DNA from: Thysanoteuthis rhombus
Taxonomy: Eukaryota; Mollusca; Cephalopoda; Oegopsida; Thysanoteuthidae
NCBI GenBank assembly: GCA_963457665.1
Contig: OY735212.1
Span: 60,513,323-60,577,322 of the forward strand
Direction of reading: 5' to 3'
Length of the DNA stretch: 64,000 bases
Shown in pieces: positions 12,120 to 24,269 of this stretch (its first letter is position 1; every line of letters begins with the position of its first letter). Under the pieces are notes generated by a model. The model saw only the letters and a list, made by a program, of their open reading frames with translations. It did not search any database and was not told where the DNA came from. The position numbers were made by a program, and so were the translations under genes.

Positions 12120-12894
12120 GGATTCACCTGGAGGTCGATTCCACCCCCACTATTTTCTGTTCGTAACTCATGAAAATCTTTTGTTAACCAAGGAACATGG
12201 GCTTCACAATGTGAAAGTAATTAAAACTTGAAGAACTTCAACTTGACTACTAGCATAAATTTGGAAAAAATCAGAGAGTGCTGAAAAATAATCTTCACAA
12301 TATCTTTTATTAGAAGAGCATCTTATAAATGTTTCCATTACAGCAATAACTGGTTTCCATGACACTTAGATTGTGACATTTTTCAATAAAACAATTTTCA
12401 GGAAGCATCATTTTGCTGAGATTTGATCAATTCCATAAACTTATATGAGATCTCTACGTGAGCTTTTATTCTTAAGCTCTATCATCATACAACATGTGAC
12501 AGAGAGAAAATATTTAAACTAAATTTTGCGAAATCAGTTTGGATGACAAAAAAGTGTTTATTATTGCTGAAAGAAGATGCATAAAATTAAAATATGAAAA
12601 GTAGGCTGAATTGATTTTTTGCAACTTTTTCAGCTCAAAACTATTCGAAGTGGTCTGTAAGCTTTGTGAAATCACAAATTTTTGCCTCTTCTACTACCTT
12701 TCCTTCAACTTCAGATTATGATTTAATAAAATAATAAAACAAATGGTCGACTGTAGTTGAGGTGATCAAAGGCTCTTCTTTCATATTGGTACTATCCTTC
12801 CAAATAAGGGTTGGCTCAACTCCTCATCTTAGTTTAACAACCACTTATCCTTAATCTTACAGAAAAGCATTGCGTACCATATTTTGAATCTTTG
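12120..12894. other. Intronic sequence, nothing recognised
   Basis: No repeat family or exon was identified between the satellite and the 5S-like sequence. Confidence 0.4.
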
Positions 12895-12902
12895 GTGTGA
12901 CT

Positions 12903-13003
12903 CAGCTTATGGAACCTAGTATTCTCAGATGGTCACCCATCTAGGTAATGACCAGGCATGGCATGCTTAACTTCCAATGTGTTCAATGTGATATGACCAT
13001 ACC
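12903..13003 (-). pseudogene. 5S rRNA-derived sequence
   Basis: The minus strand reads tatggtcatatcacattgaa, then ggaagttaagcatgcc, gcctggtcattacctagatg, ggtgaccatctgagaatac. This parallels 5S rRNA in order, including the internal Pol III promoter region (GGAAGCTAAGCA, GCCTGGTTAGTAC, GATGGGAGACC, GGGAATACC). About 15 bases around the GATCTCGTCTGATC stretch are missing. It is either a 5S pseudogene or the head of a 5S-derived SINE. It cannot encode a normal 5S rRNA. Confidence 0.75.
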
Positions 13004-13118
13004 TGATGATTAAATGTACTAAAATGCCTCAAGAAAACTGGAAGGAGGGTCAACAGTTTTATGGGGCATTTTTCTCTTATCTGTCTATTTGAGTACTTGA
13101 GAAACTATACAGAAACAT

Positions 13119-13345
13119 CTATTCGCAACATGCCATGTTTGGGGTGATCAATGACTTAGTTACTTCTCTCACCTTTTGTTGGGCAGTGATTACTAAAAAG
13201 TCTGATTTTTCTATCAAACAAATGAGCACAAACTAGGGACCAATTTAGCATCAACTTCCATTGCAAACCGAACCTCCACTAAAACCTATTAAGGGGGTAT
13301 TTTGAAAAAAAAATTATGATTTTACATGAAAGTTTGATAGATCTA
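13119..13345 (+). mobile_element. Family A fragment
   Basis: Middle blocks only, from gcaacatgccatgtttgggg through gcaaaccgaacctccact. It runs into a tttgatagatctaacaaata segment that also precedes family A copies at 17.35 kb. Confidence 0.55.
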
Positions 13346-13365
13346 ACAAATATATAAATATACAG

Positions 13366-13770
13366 GTCTGATTAGTTACTCAATAGAAACTATCGCAATG
13401 TCTTTTGGCAGCATGCCATGTTTGGGAGTGATCAATTAAAAAATTGGAAAAATGAATGCCTTTTGTGGTATCATTAAAATGTTTAAATTTTCAAAAAACA
13501 AGCATGAAATCTGGCGCACACCAATCAAGGGACAAATTTAGCATAAATTATATTGTAAGTTGAACCTGCCTCATAAAACTCATTTTGGAGAAGAATTTTC
13601 AAAAAACAAAAAGAAGTATTTTTCAGATATAATAAAGAACAAATGCTTGAGTTTACAGCCCTCTAGCTCCATCCGTGCAGTCTACAGGCGTCATGCATAC
13701 TTACATACATACATGCATACAGAGCCAACTAGCGAGGCAGAATCTCTTGAAAACTAAAGAAATCTGTCAA
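13366..13770 (+). mobile_element. Family A element
   Basis: Starts ggtctgattagttactcaat and ends at the closing gaaaactaaagaaatctgtca. All internal blocks are present in order. Confidence 0.65.
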
Positions 13771-13854
13771 TCATAATATTCATCTCTCTTGCACAATTTA
13801 TACTCACACACAGGTATAAATGGAGGAGTCGTTGCTTACTTTCTCTGACCTAAA

Positions 13855-14130
13855 AAAAAATTGCATTAAAAAATGAGAACCATAAGTTCAACAATGCGTT
13901 CACTACTATGGTACTATTAGCAATAGGAGGAGGAAGAAGAAGAGCAAGTAGTCTTTTTTTGAGTCAATTGATTCTCATACTTGTAAAATATTGTGATATG
14001 AAAATATTCCGTATGTATCATTTTTAATGAAAATTGTAAATGGCCATCATTTTTCAGAATTTTTCGGAGATTTTTAGCTTTTTTCAAATCCAAAAAAACA
14101 GAACATGTACGTTCTATTATGACATCATAG
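13855..14130. repeat. Family E repeat, copy 1
   Basis: Matches 39370-39640 (gagttcaacaatgYgt, ggaggaggaagaag, agtagtctttYttttgagtc, acttgtaaaatattg, gtaaatggccat). Part also matches 45210-45420. The class is unknown. Confidence 0.5.
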
Positions 14131-14375
14131 CAGTCAGTTTCTTATTAAAGTCATACTCCAATTGATATCACACCTCTTCCTTCTTTCCATTTTCTGCTGT
14201 TTAATGTAACTTGGACCGACCTACCGAAAACCATCTAATAAAGATATGTAAACACATCTTAAAAGGCTCCGTGCAATTTATTTTAGAAGTAAAAGTAAGA
14301 CTTGAATACTTGATCAATTCGTCTACCTGGATATGAAATCTGCGCAATTTTAGCCATTTTTAACAAATCTACACA

Positions 14376-14476
14376 TTTTTAGCCATTTTAAAAGGCCGTT
14401 CAGTGGCTGAGTGGATTCAAAATATTAGTCTCAAAAGTGGGTGCCAGGCATATCAAAGGTTGGCAACCACTGGTCT
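14376..14476 (-). mobile_element. hAT-like terminus fragment
   Basis: Ends aaaggttggcaaccactg, the complement of the common hAT start CAGTGGTTGCCAACCTTT. Only the end is recognisable. Confidence 0.4.
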
Positions 14477-14575
14477 AAGTACCTATCCTACCTTCACTTC
14501 ATCTGAGAATTCGAAAAGGGGATTTAAGATCAAAATAGCAACACAAATTGTAGAATTGACTGGAAATGATAAATA

Positions 14576-14579
<4 letters not shown>

Positions 14580-14633
<54 letters not shown>
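14580..14633. repeat. (CAG)18 trinucleotide run
   Basis: Eighteen uninterrupted CAG units within the 19-kb intron. No coding frame is associated with it. Confidence 0.95.
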
Positions 14634-14637
<4 letters not shown>

Positions 14638-14941
14638 TGGAAAAGCGACCAGTATCTGAGCAGAGAGAAAGAATGCAACCCTACTGCAGTATGCTATTGT
14701 TGTCCAGGATGAGGAAGGAGAGATGACTATGATGTAGAAGGGTAGAGGAGATACAGACTAGGGTGGGGCTGGTTGATAATGACTTACCAAGTGTAGATAA
14801 TACATCAGCATACCACTCCCGAACACAAGAGTTTTTACATTACTATTTCTGTCAAGGCAATAACTGATTCAGGTGCATGGAACTAAGTCATTCAGATTTG
14901 TAGAATAATAGATGATACATATATCCATACTTCACATGAAT

Positions 14942-15262
14942 GGATCACAGTAGTCTGCGCATGTATCGGAACTCATTATTTTTTTAGATTATCTAAAAAT
15001 AATTGATATTTCATTTTAAAAAATACCGGCACAAGATTTAGACATCGATGACAGGGACCGGAAAAAGCACTCTATCGAAGGAATAAAAAAAAGGATTTTA
15101 AGATGGTGCTTAGTGTGTGCGCTTGTGCAAATTTTCAAAGTTGCAACCCAAAAAATATGATTAGGAGCACCCAGAGAGAGAGAGAGACACATACATAGAG
15201 AATCTGTCGCCTACTTGGCTGGTTGGTCAGGCAGGCAATTGGTGGGGCTTCAGTGATTTGAT
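14942..15262 (+). mobile_element. Family B element
   Basis: Runs from gatcacagtagtctgcgcat to ggtggggcttcagtgatttg, with the taccggcacaagattta block, a gagagaga run and the ggctggttggtcaggcaggc block. Confidence 0.65.
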
Positions 15263-15659
15263 TCATTATACACACGCAAATATCTATATGAGTGTAAGCT
15301 AATTCACTGGTTGTATTAATGATATCTTAAAGGTGATTAAACAAAATATCTCTCTCTCTGCAGAGCCTAGCGTAGTTTAAAGAAAAAAATTTAATCTATA
15401 ATCTTAAAATTACACATCAGAAAATCCTCTTTTTCTACCCTCCCACTTTTGGGGCATGGATGTACATCATTACAGCACCAGACACAGATTTGCTTCATGT
15501 TCCCCCGGGTGTTCAAGCTCAGGTGAAATTTCAGGATTTTGAATGCTGATTTTCAAGTGGTCTCTCTCTAATTGGAGGACTAACACAACACAATCTTCCC
15601 AACCCAATCCTCAACCCCCCATGTAGTTTTGTGGCCTTTTTAAATACTTCAATAAGAAT

Positions 15660-15750
15660 AGCTACTTTCTATTGAGAACTGTGAACCAAAACTATCACCC
15701 AAACTTTGGTCTTCAGTTTTTACGATGGTCTAGCTGGCTATGTATATATA
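15660..15750 (-). mobile_element. Family A fragment (inverted)
   Basis: The block gaactgtgaaccaaaactat, then cttcagtttttacgatggtc and tagctggctatgta, is the 3' end of family A on the minus strand. Confidence 0.5.
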
Positions 15751-15761
15751 TACATATATAG

Positions 15762-16174
15762 AGAATATCGGCCTCCGGGTCCAATGAGAAGGTTTCAATT
15801 CTGCCACAAGGTACTGGATGGGATAAAGTCTATAGCCACGCTGAAGAGATGTAATACATCGAAACACCTGTCTGTGGATGACACAATGATTAATGATCCT
15901 CTATTCAGGGTTGAGCACTCTTGTAAGCTTATGCAATGCTCTTCCATAGGAATAGAGCACTCTGGTGGATGAGGAGTTTCTGTGTAAATGAATATATCGC
16001 TTAAATTCAGCCTTACTGACCACCCAGTTCCATAGTCCAGAGGTAGGATATGAGCCTCTGGGTTCGATGTGAGGGTTTCAATTCTGCCTCGCGGTACTGG
16101 ATAGGATAAAGTCTATAGCCACACTGAAGAGATGTAATACATCAAAACAGCTGTCTGTGGATGACACAATGATA

Positions 16175-16223
<49 letters not shown>

Positions 16224-16230
16224 GTATGTT
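15762..16230 (+). repeat. Direct duplicate with TA tail (family I)
   Basis: Two copies about 275 bases apart share gcctctgggttcgatgtgag, tttcaattctgcc, tactggatgggataaagtct, actgaagagatgtaatacat and ctgtctgtggatgacacaat. The second runs directly into (TA)n at 16170-16225. The motif gggttcgatgtgagg resembles a B box, but no A box is clear. Possibly a SINE or a LINE 3' tail. Confidence 0.5.
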
Positions 16231-16671
16231 TCTTGACAGAAAGTAATTTGTCGGAGAAAACTTACATTAAAAAAATCTCGCATTAAAAATTGGAAACTGA
16301 AACTGAAGAGAAATGCCTATAAAAGATTTGATTTTGAACTTCCTGTTCATATAGCTGACCACCAAGAACTAATTTGGCCTATCTTTGGCCTCAGGGAAGC
16401 TGGAAAGAAAAGTTGTCTATGAAGCCATGTAAAGAGACAACAGGTGAACTATCAAATTGCTACAGATCACAACATCTGGCATATCTGTGAAAAGGAATGC
16501 AAGTCAGTAGGAGGGCCGTAAAGGCATGCTAGAGTACATAGAAATTGCGCACTGTCTAACTTTACTATGAATTCTCTTATGTGTCATATTTATGCCAAAA
16601 TTTTAAATCCCTAGCTGGGTTAAAAAGTTACAACTGTTCTTAAAATAGTGATTCTCTGGAGTGACATCATA
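16231..16671. other. Intronic sequence, nothing recognised
   Basis: No match to the other families in the window. Confidence 0.4.
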
Positions 16672-17045
16672 TGATGGCCATACTTCAAAATGGGGTGGAA
16701 GCCATCATGTATGGATGCATGTATCATACATACAACCAACACCCATGGAGCTTGAGGGCTGAAAATTTGAATATTTACTCTTTATCATGTCAACATAACT
16801 TTTTTAAATCACCTCCCAAATAGATATTTAGTGGAAAGTTCAGTTTGCAATGTAAGTTTATACTAAATGGATACCTAGTTTGTGCCCACTTGTTTTTTGA
16901 AAATAATGACTTCTTAGTGATTATTGCCCAACAAAAGACTTATTCATTGATCACCCATTCTTGCAATGTTTCAATCAATCACCCCAACATGGCCTTCTGC
17001 CTAAATTCATTGATCATGCAATGGTTTTTACCAGACCTGTTTTTT
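16672..17045 (-). mobile_element. Family A element (inverted)
   Basis: Reads in reverse order from atgcatgtatcatacataca and cttgagggctgaaaatttga to accagacctg. The plus-strand open frame over its start is incidental. Confidence 0.65.
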
Positions 17046-17392
17046 TTCAGTGATTAAATGAATGATTTTATAGATATGGATGTCTGGTCACTTTAAGCAA
17101 AAAGCTGTAATCAATAAGCAAAAGTTATATCTGTGTGTAATGTGTATATCTGTACCTATATCTCTAGTGATTATGGGGAGAGAAAAGATTATTTTATTGC
17201 TTTGAAAGGTAACCATAGGATCAAACTTGAACTATCACAATGTGGCTGGCTAAAAAAGAACAAATCAAGATTGATCACCACACATAAACAAATAGTCACT
17301 CAAGCCAAGGTAGAAGGTTTGTTGGTCACTAGATATTTCCAAATTATGGTTTTACATCAAAGTTTGATAGATTTAACAAATATATGGATATA

Positions 17393-17815
17393 TAGGTCTG
17401 GTTGGTTACTCAATAGAAATTATCTCAATATTTATCGTCAGCCTGTTGTGTTGGGAGTGACCAATTAAGAAATTGGAAAAAGATGATCAATGAATAAGTT
17501 ATATCTCTCATCTTTTGTTGGATCACTAAAAAGTTTGAATTTTTAAAGAATAAAAATTACCCATACCAGTGACCAATTTAGCATAAACTTACATTGTAAA
17601 TTGAAATTCCCCACAACAAACCTGGTGGGGGTAGAAAAACAATAAAATGTCTTTTCAAGACATTATAAAGAGTAAATGTTTAAATTTTCAGCCCTCCAAC
17701 TCTATTAGTGTAAACTGTATGTGCGATATGTAGATATATATAAATAGCCAGCCAGCCAGCCAGACCAACTTGAAAACAGAAGAAACCAATGTGGATAGTT
17801 TTGGCTGACGGTTTT
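17393..17815 (+). mobile_element. Family A element
   Basis: Starts taggtctggttggttactca and ends ggctgacggttttcaatgag. It is preceded by the same tttacatcaaagtttgatag segment as other copies. Confidence 0.65.
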
Positions 17816-17835
17816 CAATGAGAAAGCAAACTTTT

Positions 17836-18240
17836 TACTGATTGAGATGTGATAACCAGCTCTCTGTTCCTTATGATGATATTTGTTTCATGAAAATCTT
17901 CAGGAGGTTTGAACTTGAAATAATAAGACACAATTCTTTATCTATTTATAATGTCATTAGTAGCAACAATCAAAGAAATATTGTCATCAATTGTAATAAC
18001 AATCAAAACAGAATTTTTTTAAAACATTGTTACACCATCGATTATGATTTAATCTAATCTCGTTCTTTATTGAGAATCGCCGACCCAAACAACCTTAAAC
18101 TTGACAGTACAATGTCCAGTCCATGGACCAACATATCTGTTGAATATCAACTTCATACAATTGCGGGTTGTCAAGTTATCTCGGTGTATACACACAGAGA
18201 TTTTTCAAATTATAGCTAGATATGGCAGCCAATATTTACC
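17836..18240 (+). repeat. Family F repeat, copy 1
   Basis: Shares with 18775-19280 and 52430-53000 the blocks ttcatgaaaatcttcaggag, aacttgaaataataaga, agcaacaatcaaagaaatat, aaacttgacagtacaatgtc and ttctcaaattatag-like ends. Confidence 0.55.
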
Positions 18241-18774
18241 AAGCTTAAAACTGTTTGATACAGGGATATAATAGGTGAGTACCTACCAAGCATCAAAGCC
18301 ACTATACTAGTGATGACCTAAAAGACTTGTTAACTTTCACTCTATGGTAGATACTCTAGCTACCAAAAGAGTAAAGTTACCATTCTTATGTTCACCTGAT
18401 TACTTCTCATGGTTTTATCTCATAGAAACAAAAGGAGGAATATACAATTAATGGCTTGTTGAAAAAAATGAATAAAGTTGATATTGCCAATAGAAAAATT
18501 GAGAAGGAAATAGTGCTCTTCATAATATGGCCCAGTTGGGTGTCAGTTTGCCAGGAAACTATTTGCATTTTGTTGCTGAACCAGGTATAAATACATAAAT
18601 GATTCATTATACTCATTTATATACTCATTCAGATACTATTCATTTATCTTGACATTTTTCACATCACTGTATGCACCAGAGTAGAAAAGAGCAGGGATTT
18701 TTGTGTTCTAGACTGATTAGCAAGGGAAATGAGTATCTTTGTTCCAGTTTAAAATCAGAACTTTCTGGTTTTTA

Positions 18775-19280
18775 GATTAAACTAGGGCATGTCTGTACAA
18801 AAGGTATATCCAGTTTCATGGAAATCTTCAGGAGTTTTAAACTTGAGACTGTCCTTCATTTATTTATGATGTCTTTATAGTCACAATCTTACAACAAATT
18901 GCACTTAATTCTCCTGACTTGATTCAATCTTGTTCTATTGGAAAATCTGGCAGAAAAAAAAATGATTCTCTCTCTCTTTAACTATCTCTCTCTCTCTCAC
19001 CCAATTCTATTCCAAAAACACTTCAAAATGATTAGAGACACATATTGCATCGTGAAAACCTAACTTTTTACACATAGAAAATGTGTTCACTTCAGTATAG
19101 ATTTTTCATCGTAAGTCAGGCACCCCCCCTCATATCAAGAACCACTGACCCAAACGATTCCAAACTTGACTCTGCAATGTCCGATGCCCAATGGCCGGTT
19201 GCTGAGTCATCTTAGTGCATCCACACACACACATACACACACACACACAAACACATTCGAAGAGATTTCTCAAATTATAG
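18775..19280 (+). repeat. Family F repeat, copy 2
   Basis: Contains the blocks ccagtttcatggaaatcttc, a (TC)n run, aaacttgactctgcaatgtc, a (CA)n run at 19224-19250 and gagatttctcaaattatagt. Confidence 0.55.
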
Positions 19281-19739
19281 TGATTATGTTAATGAGCATT
19301 ATAAGCCTGGCAGTGAAGAATTAAGATCTGATGATTGGTTGGCCCGAGCATTTCAACTAAGCTCTATCCACAAGCGAACAAATGCGTATGTACATTCGTG
19401 TGTATTGACAGATTTCACTCTGCATAATATTGAGTTGATATGTGGCTTTACAGATATCAAACAATTAGATTACCTGCAGGCAAAAACCAGTTAGTAAGTT
19501 CCAGTTCACATGAAATTTACATATTCTATACCAATTCGCAAAAAGATGAGAATACTAAAATCCCCAGAAATTTCTTTTACCACCTATCACCTCAATCCTA
19601 CTCAGTCACTCTGCATATTTGAGGAAGAAATGAAGAGATAGAGTGATGGCAATGATGTGCAGACTATTCCAGTCTAATCCTCAATCATCAATTCCGAGAG
19701 ACGAATGATATTCTAATCCTTACTATTATCGATTCACCA

Positions 19740-20215
19740 TCAGTAAACAAATGGCCCACCTGACCAACCAACCAAGAGAGCTATAGTTTCTCTTTCTTTG
19801 CTGGTCTGTGTGTGTCTCCAGATGCTCTGTGTCACATTTCTGAGGCTACAACCTTGAAAATCAGCACAAGTTCACCACTAGACACAATCTAAATTTTTTT
19901 TTTTCCAGAAAAAATGCGTTTTGTGAAATCAACATAATTGTGTCATCAAGAAAGACCCCCGTATTTTATTTATTAAGTGGTTATCTAAGCCAGTAGTATT
20001 CCATTGGAACCTCATATGCCTTTGTATTTTAAAAAAAAGTGCTTTTTTTGTCTCTTTAGTCATTTTGGATCAACAATGCCCAAATCTTGTGCTGGTATTT
20101 TTTTAAAGATAATTTTAGATGAAAGATCTATTTTTTAAGATAATTTTAGATAAAAGATCTAATTTTTTTAGATAATCCATTCTCATACAAATGTTGGCTC
20201 TAGTGATTCATTTAA
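19740..20215 (-). mobile_element. Family B element (inverted), with internal extra sequence
   Basis: Starts caaatggcccacctgaccaa and ends ggctctagtgattcattt. It contains ggctacaaccttgaaaatc and gcccaaatcttgtgctggta in reverse order. About 60-100 extra bases lie near 19960-20030. Confidence 0.6.
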
Positions 20216-20259
20216 GTGAGGCACGGAAATTTATGATAATTTTTTATACCTACTAGCCG

Positions 20260-20560
20260 AACCAGTGGAAATTACACAGGTGTTGATTATCCATTATCTC
20301 ATGCCCCTGACCTTCTCTCACCTTTCATGGCTATCTTCTCATTCATCCCCTCATCCCCCCTTGGCCTTCGTTGCTTGACTACTATTTCATCTTACTGTTA
20401 TGAAAACAGACTAATTTACATATAGACTAAAATCTTCCTACCCACTCAATAAACTACCTAAATTTCTTTTTTCTTCTCTCTTCCGACCATTTTATCTAAC
20501 TACCAAACTTTCTTTTTCCCTGTCTCCCCTCCTACCCTCTTATCAAAACTTCCAAACCTT
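20260..20560 (+). repeat. Family H repeat, copy 1, pyrimidine-rich
   Basis: Shares with 57590-57905 the order ggtgttgattatccat, ctcatgcccctgaccttctc, tgttatgaaaacagac and actcaataaactaccYaaat. Strongly C/T-rich. Class unknown. Confidence 0.45.
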
Positions 20561-21235
20561 TATGTTATTGATGAAGCTGTAACATTCAAACACAGGTAGG
20601 AACAAGCAAAATAATATATAATGACGACCATTTTGAATCAGCAATTTTGGATGGCTAAAAGTGGCTGAAATTGGATATTTTCAAGTAATAGTATATGATC
20701 AAAAAACTCGTACGAAGGCTTCAAAATGTAGCAAATTCAAATCATGTTGTTGTTGAAGAAGAGGGAGATGATTAGAACCCTGTACATGATTACATATACA
20801 GTGTTCTGATTACCTCCCTTTTCTTAAATCCAGCAACATTTAGCAATTCAAAATGGTTGTGCCAGAAATCTAAGAAACTGCATTCTTTTCAAAGATTACC
20901 AAGATAGAATCTGAAATGATTTTTGAAATGATGATGAATAAACTTCCTTTGTAAAATTGAACCCAGCAGAAATCTTCATAGCATCAGAGGATGCCAACAT
21001 TTTTCCATCAGTCTGTGTAATAAAATCATTAGGTTCAAAAAGAAATCCCAGAAACTGTGTTATTCAAAGGATTGCCCAAATTTTAATAATTTATGAAATG
21101 GGAATCAATCAAATTGTAATGAAAACACTGACAGATTTGTATGAAAGGCAAAAAAGCAATCTCATAAGCAATAATAAATGATATTCTTCATGTTTCAGAT
21201 CTGAACACAATATAGAATTATGAAGTTAGTCACTA
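20560..21235. other. Intronic sequence, nothing recognised
   Basis: AT-rich, with a short plus-strand open stretch (20957-21181) that has no splice support and no recognisable motif. Confidence 0.4.
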
Positions 21236-21239
21236 CGTA

Positions 21240-21700
21240 AAAATCATCACATGATCAACACCTTTTGTCAGCATACATCAAATTCATTGAGAACTTTTGG
21301 AGTGCATGGAGGACTTTTTGATATATACGTGGACAAGCATGAACTTTTGGTGATAGACATATAACTATGATAGAAAAGGGGTAATTGTGCATGGATCCGC
21401 CACAAAATTTAATCACTTCTCCCATAGTCTATTGTCTACCTTTTTATAGAAATTCATTGAGAACTCTTGAAGATACTATGCAGACAGGCATGAGCATATA
21501 CATAAAAATATGAAAGAAAAAGCTAAAATATCTCTGAATTAAAAAAAGAATTCCTTGATCTGCCCCAACCATTTAACCAACTCTTCCTTATCTAGTAGTT
21601 CACCATTTAAAAAAAACTTAATTGAAATTTTGAAATTCATTCAGAACTTTTGGAGATATTGCGTGTGGTCCTTAACCATTTTTTCACCATCAACCTGTAT
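21240..21700 (+). repeat. Family G tandem-like repeats
   Basis: The block 'aaattcattgagaacttttg' recurs near 21280, 21450 and 21640, with shared cataYYatgatagaaaaggg and aattaatcacttctcccat-like segments. Related units lie at 22640-22920, 48130-48700 and 63170-63370. Confidence 0.5.
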
Positions 21701-21899
21701 AATAAATAGTCAAAAAATTCCCTCAACATTTAAACTCTTAAAAAACAATAAAAATAAACAGCTTCCACTGTTTCTTCAAGGGAAGTCATGTGAAGAAGTA
21801 ACATCAAATGCCTGGCACACACTTAACGTTTTAGATATCACCCATGTGAGATGGTGAGATACAGCTAGTGCAGACATATTGAGTTTTCCTAATGTACAA

Positions 21900-22101
21900 T
21901 GTCACAGTGCTGCTTGGTTAATTAATTATAGCAAATGTTGCTGTTGACTCATAATATATTGTCAATTACTTAAAAACTCAAAATATACCACCCACCAAAA
22001 TTTCAAAACACCTACCATTTTCTGCACAGTTGTTTACAGCCCACCCAAAAGTTAAAATTGCCCGCTGGTGGACAACACCACCCAGGTTGTGAAGTCCTGC
22101 C
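21900..22101 (-). mobile_element. hAT-like terminus
   Basis: On the minus strand the sequence starts GCAGGACTTCACAACCTGGG, followed by gtccaccagcgggcaatttt, a familiar hAT end pattern. It lies directly before the LINE fragment. Confidence 0.4.
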
Positions 22102-22149
22102 TAACATACTCAAGCAGTGTGATTATCACATCAGGGGGAACAGATCAGG

Positions 22150-22628
22150 CTGTGAGGGCAAAGGCGGATGAAGTACGCATCACATCCCTGATCCTCAGCC
22201 ATCAAACTGAGGATATTTAACACCAACGTGAAAGCCATTCTCCTCTATGGTTCTGGAACATAGAGAATCGTAAAAGCTACACTTCATAAACTCCAAACAT
22301 TTACCTGTCTGTGAAGAATACTCCTAATTGAGAGATTCTCCAATGGGGTATTGTGGAGAAGAACAAACAGGGAACCAATCACCACATGGTTGGTGTTGGA
22401 TCGGCCACGTCTCCAAGAAGCCTGCCATCAACACTACTAGACAGGCCTTGATCTTGAACCTACAGGGAAAGAAGAAGAGAAGAAGATCCAGAAACACATT
22501 GCACAGAGACACCAAGGTAGAGATGCAGAGAGGAGGCCATTCATGGAGGAATCATGAGAGGACTGCGCTGGCGGAGCACTATTGATGACATGCTCCTCAT
22601 GGGGTAAAGGGCTCAACTGTGTGGACGG
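22150..22628 (+). mobile_element. Non-LTR retrotransposon fragment, 3' end of ORF2
   Basis: Frameshifted coding remnants match the C-terminal region after reverse transcriptase in a widespread animal LINE: LRIFNTNVKAILLYGS, then KLQTFTCL, GERFSNGVL-type blocks, a WCWIGHVSKKPAINTTRQAL block and a closing GHSWRNHERTA. These are the 'YGSETW', 'WIGHTLRKP' and 'RGHSW' landmarks of that region. Stops and frameshifts make it inactive. Clade not assigned. Confidence 0.65.
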
Positions 22629-22639
22629 TTATGTGGTGT

Positions 22640-22925
22640 GGACATATAACTATGATATACAGGAGATAATTTTGCATAGATCCAAACAAAAATTCTATTA
22701 CTTCTTTCATAGTTTATCATCCACCATTCAAAAAAGTTTCATTGAAATTCATTGAGAACTTTTGGATATATTGTGTGGGCAGTAATGAGCATATACATAA
22801 ATGTATGAAAGAAGAAATGGAAAAATATCTCTCAAACACAAATTTCTTGATCCGCCCCTGAATTCAACCAATTGAGATATTGTTTGGGCAGACAGATAGA
22901 CAGACAAGACTGAATACCAACACCT
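22640..22925 (+). repeat. Family G repeat
   Basis: Contains atataactatgatatacagg, attgaaattcattgagaact and agcatatacataaatgtatg, matching 21.3-21.7 kb. Confidence 0.5.
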
Positions 22926-23830
22926 CTCTAACTTTGTTGGCAGAGGTAGATTATATTATGTAACAAATGGTCAAAACTCAATTCTAGTGCATTGTGATGT
23001 AAATTTATACTAATAGGTTTGTAGCTGTACTCGATGTAGTTATCTGGGTTGCAAGTCATTTGCTTATCATTAACATACATGAAAGGAGAAGAAGAAGAAA
23101 TGTTTATTTGAGAAAATAACATTAATTAAAGAACACCTGCACTGTTAGGGGAGTATAATCTTACCATAAAGGTATCCTTCCACCAAGCTCCACCGAAATA
23201 TTGTAAGTAGAAACAATTGTTTTTACTTCAATGCTTACTATATGAGAAAAATTTTAAAAAACAACGGAAAAAGAGAAAATTGAAATTATTAACTGTAAGT
23301 AAAAGGCAATCAGCTTCAGTATGTGATACGAAGTTGCCCAGTAAAACATTAATTCATGTATAGCTTAATGAATAAAGTACTAAATTGGAAAAAACCTCAT
23401 CAGGAAGTTTTAAATTGTATTAACATTAAGGTCACATTCAAGTTGATAAGGTGATAAAATAATGTTCTTAGTGAGAAAAAGGTTGTCCATGATCAACAGT
23501 TTGAAGCTGTCATTATCTACAGAATTGTTTGAAACCTGATATTTCCACAGCATATGCTGATCACAGTAACAGAGGTTGGAATAATTAAGGGCTTCAGAAA
23601 TTAATTGATTTTACAAGAATACAAAATAAGTCATTCCCTATAGCCAAAGGGAAAGGTGTATATAAGCACTGCTGGTTTGGACATAAGCCAAATATTTTAT
23701 CAAGTATCATCTTTACAATAATTGCTTTACATAATAGAAGATGCTAATAAATTTGATGCACTGCGGACTTTGTGAATGGACATATGAACTGACCATCAAG
23801 AAACAATGGCAAAAAAAAAGCTCTGGCTTG
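22926..23830. other. Intronic sequence, nothing recognised
   Basis: No repeat or exon identified. Two donor-like gtaagt sites (23209, 23296) lack open exons. Confidence 0.4.
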
Positions 23831-23832
23831 AA

Positions 23833-23930
23833 TCAGTGGTCGTCAACTTTAACTACTCGGGGAATTCTTTTCAAGAGATAAATTTTCTAGGCAACACCTT
23901 AAAAAAACAACTTTCACTTTGTACATGTAC
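23833..23930 (+). mobile_element. hAT-like terminus fragment
   Basis: Starts cagtggtcgtcaacttt and continues actactcggggaattctttt, tcaagagataaattttctag, the usual hAT start. The other end was not found. Confidence 0.4.
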
Positions 23931-24269
23931 ACACATTTACATATATACATAATGACTTGATTTAGGCTTTGTTTATGGAAGAGTCTGAATGTTAATGAAT
24001 CCAAATAGAAAAAAACACACTTGAATGGAAAAATAAGAACAAAGCTCTCTGTGGAGAAATAGACTTATGAATAAGTATTGACTGAACTTGTCCATGTCTC
24101 ATGAATAAACAAGATTTTTTCAATTTTAGCATAACTATTAAAAAATAAGTATGTTGAACCTAATTAAAAGTCAAAATGAGTTAAAACATCATGAACAATT
24201 AATTATCAAACAAGGTAAATTAAATACCAAGCCATATGAATAAATATGAGAAAATATTACTGTTTTGCA

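Noticed and set aside
19453-19492. Possible exon with acceptor gctttacag and donor gtaagt
   Set aside because: It would enter in phase 2 and leave in phase 0, breaking the frame into the exon at 28361, and its pyrimidine tract is weak.
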